Positions 11,605-11,641 of a stretch of 11,641 nt of DNA are shown here, piece by piece. Under the pieces are notes generated by a model. That model had not been told where the DNA came from and did no database searches. It worked only from the letters and a program-made list of their open reading frames with translations. Position numbers and translations under genes: made by a program. Each line of letters begins with the position of its first letter. Position 1 is the first letter of the stretch. The DNA comes from Minisyncoccota bacterium (GTDB taxonomy: Bacteria > Patescibacteriota > Minisyncoccia > Phycocordibacterales > UBA1006): positions 1 through 11,641 of the forward strand of contig CALBVO010000051.1 of assembly GCA_937970115.1 (NCBI GenBank), read 5' to 3'.

Positions 11605-11641
11605 AAAAACGACACTATGGCTTTGCCATAGTGTCGTTTTT
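11605..11641 (+). terminator. Strong intrinsic terminator of rpmF
   Basis: Perfect 17-bp arms (11605-11621 and 11625-11641, core CGACACTATGGC) enclose a TTT loop. The stem ends in a run of at least five T at the window edge, and the matching A-run on the other side may make it bidirectional. Confidence 0.92.

Noticed and set aside
1..11641. tRNA or rRNA genes
   Set aside because: No cloverleaf with a TTCGA-type T-loop and no rRNA-like conserved stretch was seen on either strand.

Overview
This window is an AT-rich bacterial chromosome segment. It most resembles a member of the Candidate Phyla Radiation (Patescibacteria). The reasons are a threonyl-tRNA synthetase without the N-terminal TGS domain, an L32 protein with a basic N-terminus of the type seen in that group and only one cysteine, almost no Shine-Dalgarno sequences, tight gene spacing and many small unrecognised proteins. 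The placement is an inference from gene style; there is no rRNA in the window.

Layout. 1-168 is the 3' end of an endonuclease/exonuclease/phosphatase-fold gene. 248-1015 (+) is a stand-alone nucleotidyltransferase-fold protein, convergent with thrS (1022-2764, -) across a shared bidirectional terminator. thrS is preceded by a clear T-box riboswitch (T-box core, antiterminator, competing terminator). Its specifier hairpin appears to be unusually short and carries an ACC threonine codon in the loop. Divergent from thrS is dgkA (undecaprenol/diacylglycerol kinase), followed by a small unknown gene. A second bidirectional terminator separates these from a leftward pair, dnaE (DNA polymerase III alpha) and a four-helix membrane protein. 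Upstream of dnaE lies a non-coding GC-rich patch of about 110 nt made of nested hairpins, unlike anything else in the window. Then come a small coiled-coil protein (7756-8145, -) and a dolichol/phytol-kinase-like CTP:polyprenol kinase gene (8305-8926, -) split into two frames at a run of nine T.

The right part is all rightward: a membrane-anchored thermonuclease (SNase), an ArsR-type winged-helix regulator flanked by related palindromic sites, RNase HII (rnhB), a Nudix-like hydrolase whose N-terminus lies in another frame (+1), and ribosomal protein L32 (rpmF), ending in a strong terminator.

How it works together. Housekeeping functions dominate: translation (thrS, rpmF), replication (dnaE, rnhB) and lipid-carrier metabolism (dgkA, the polyprenol kinase). 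Two regulatory circuits can be read from the DNA: tRNA-Thr-sensing attenuation of thrS, and probable autoregulation of the ArsR-like gene with a second operator at the rnhB boundary. Several genes (dgkA, dnaE, the SNase, the ArsR gene and nearly rpmF and the lipid kinase) have a -10 element placed so that transcription should begin at or within a few bases of the start codon, which suggests leaderless mRNAs.
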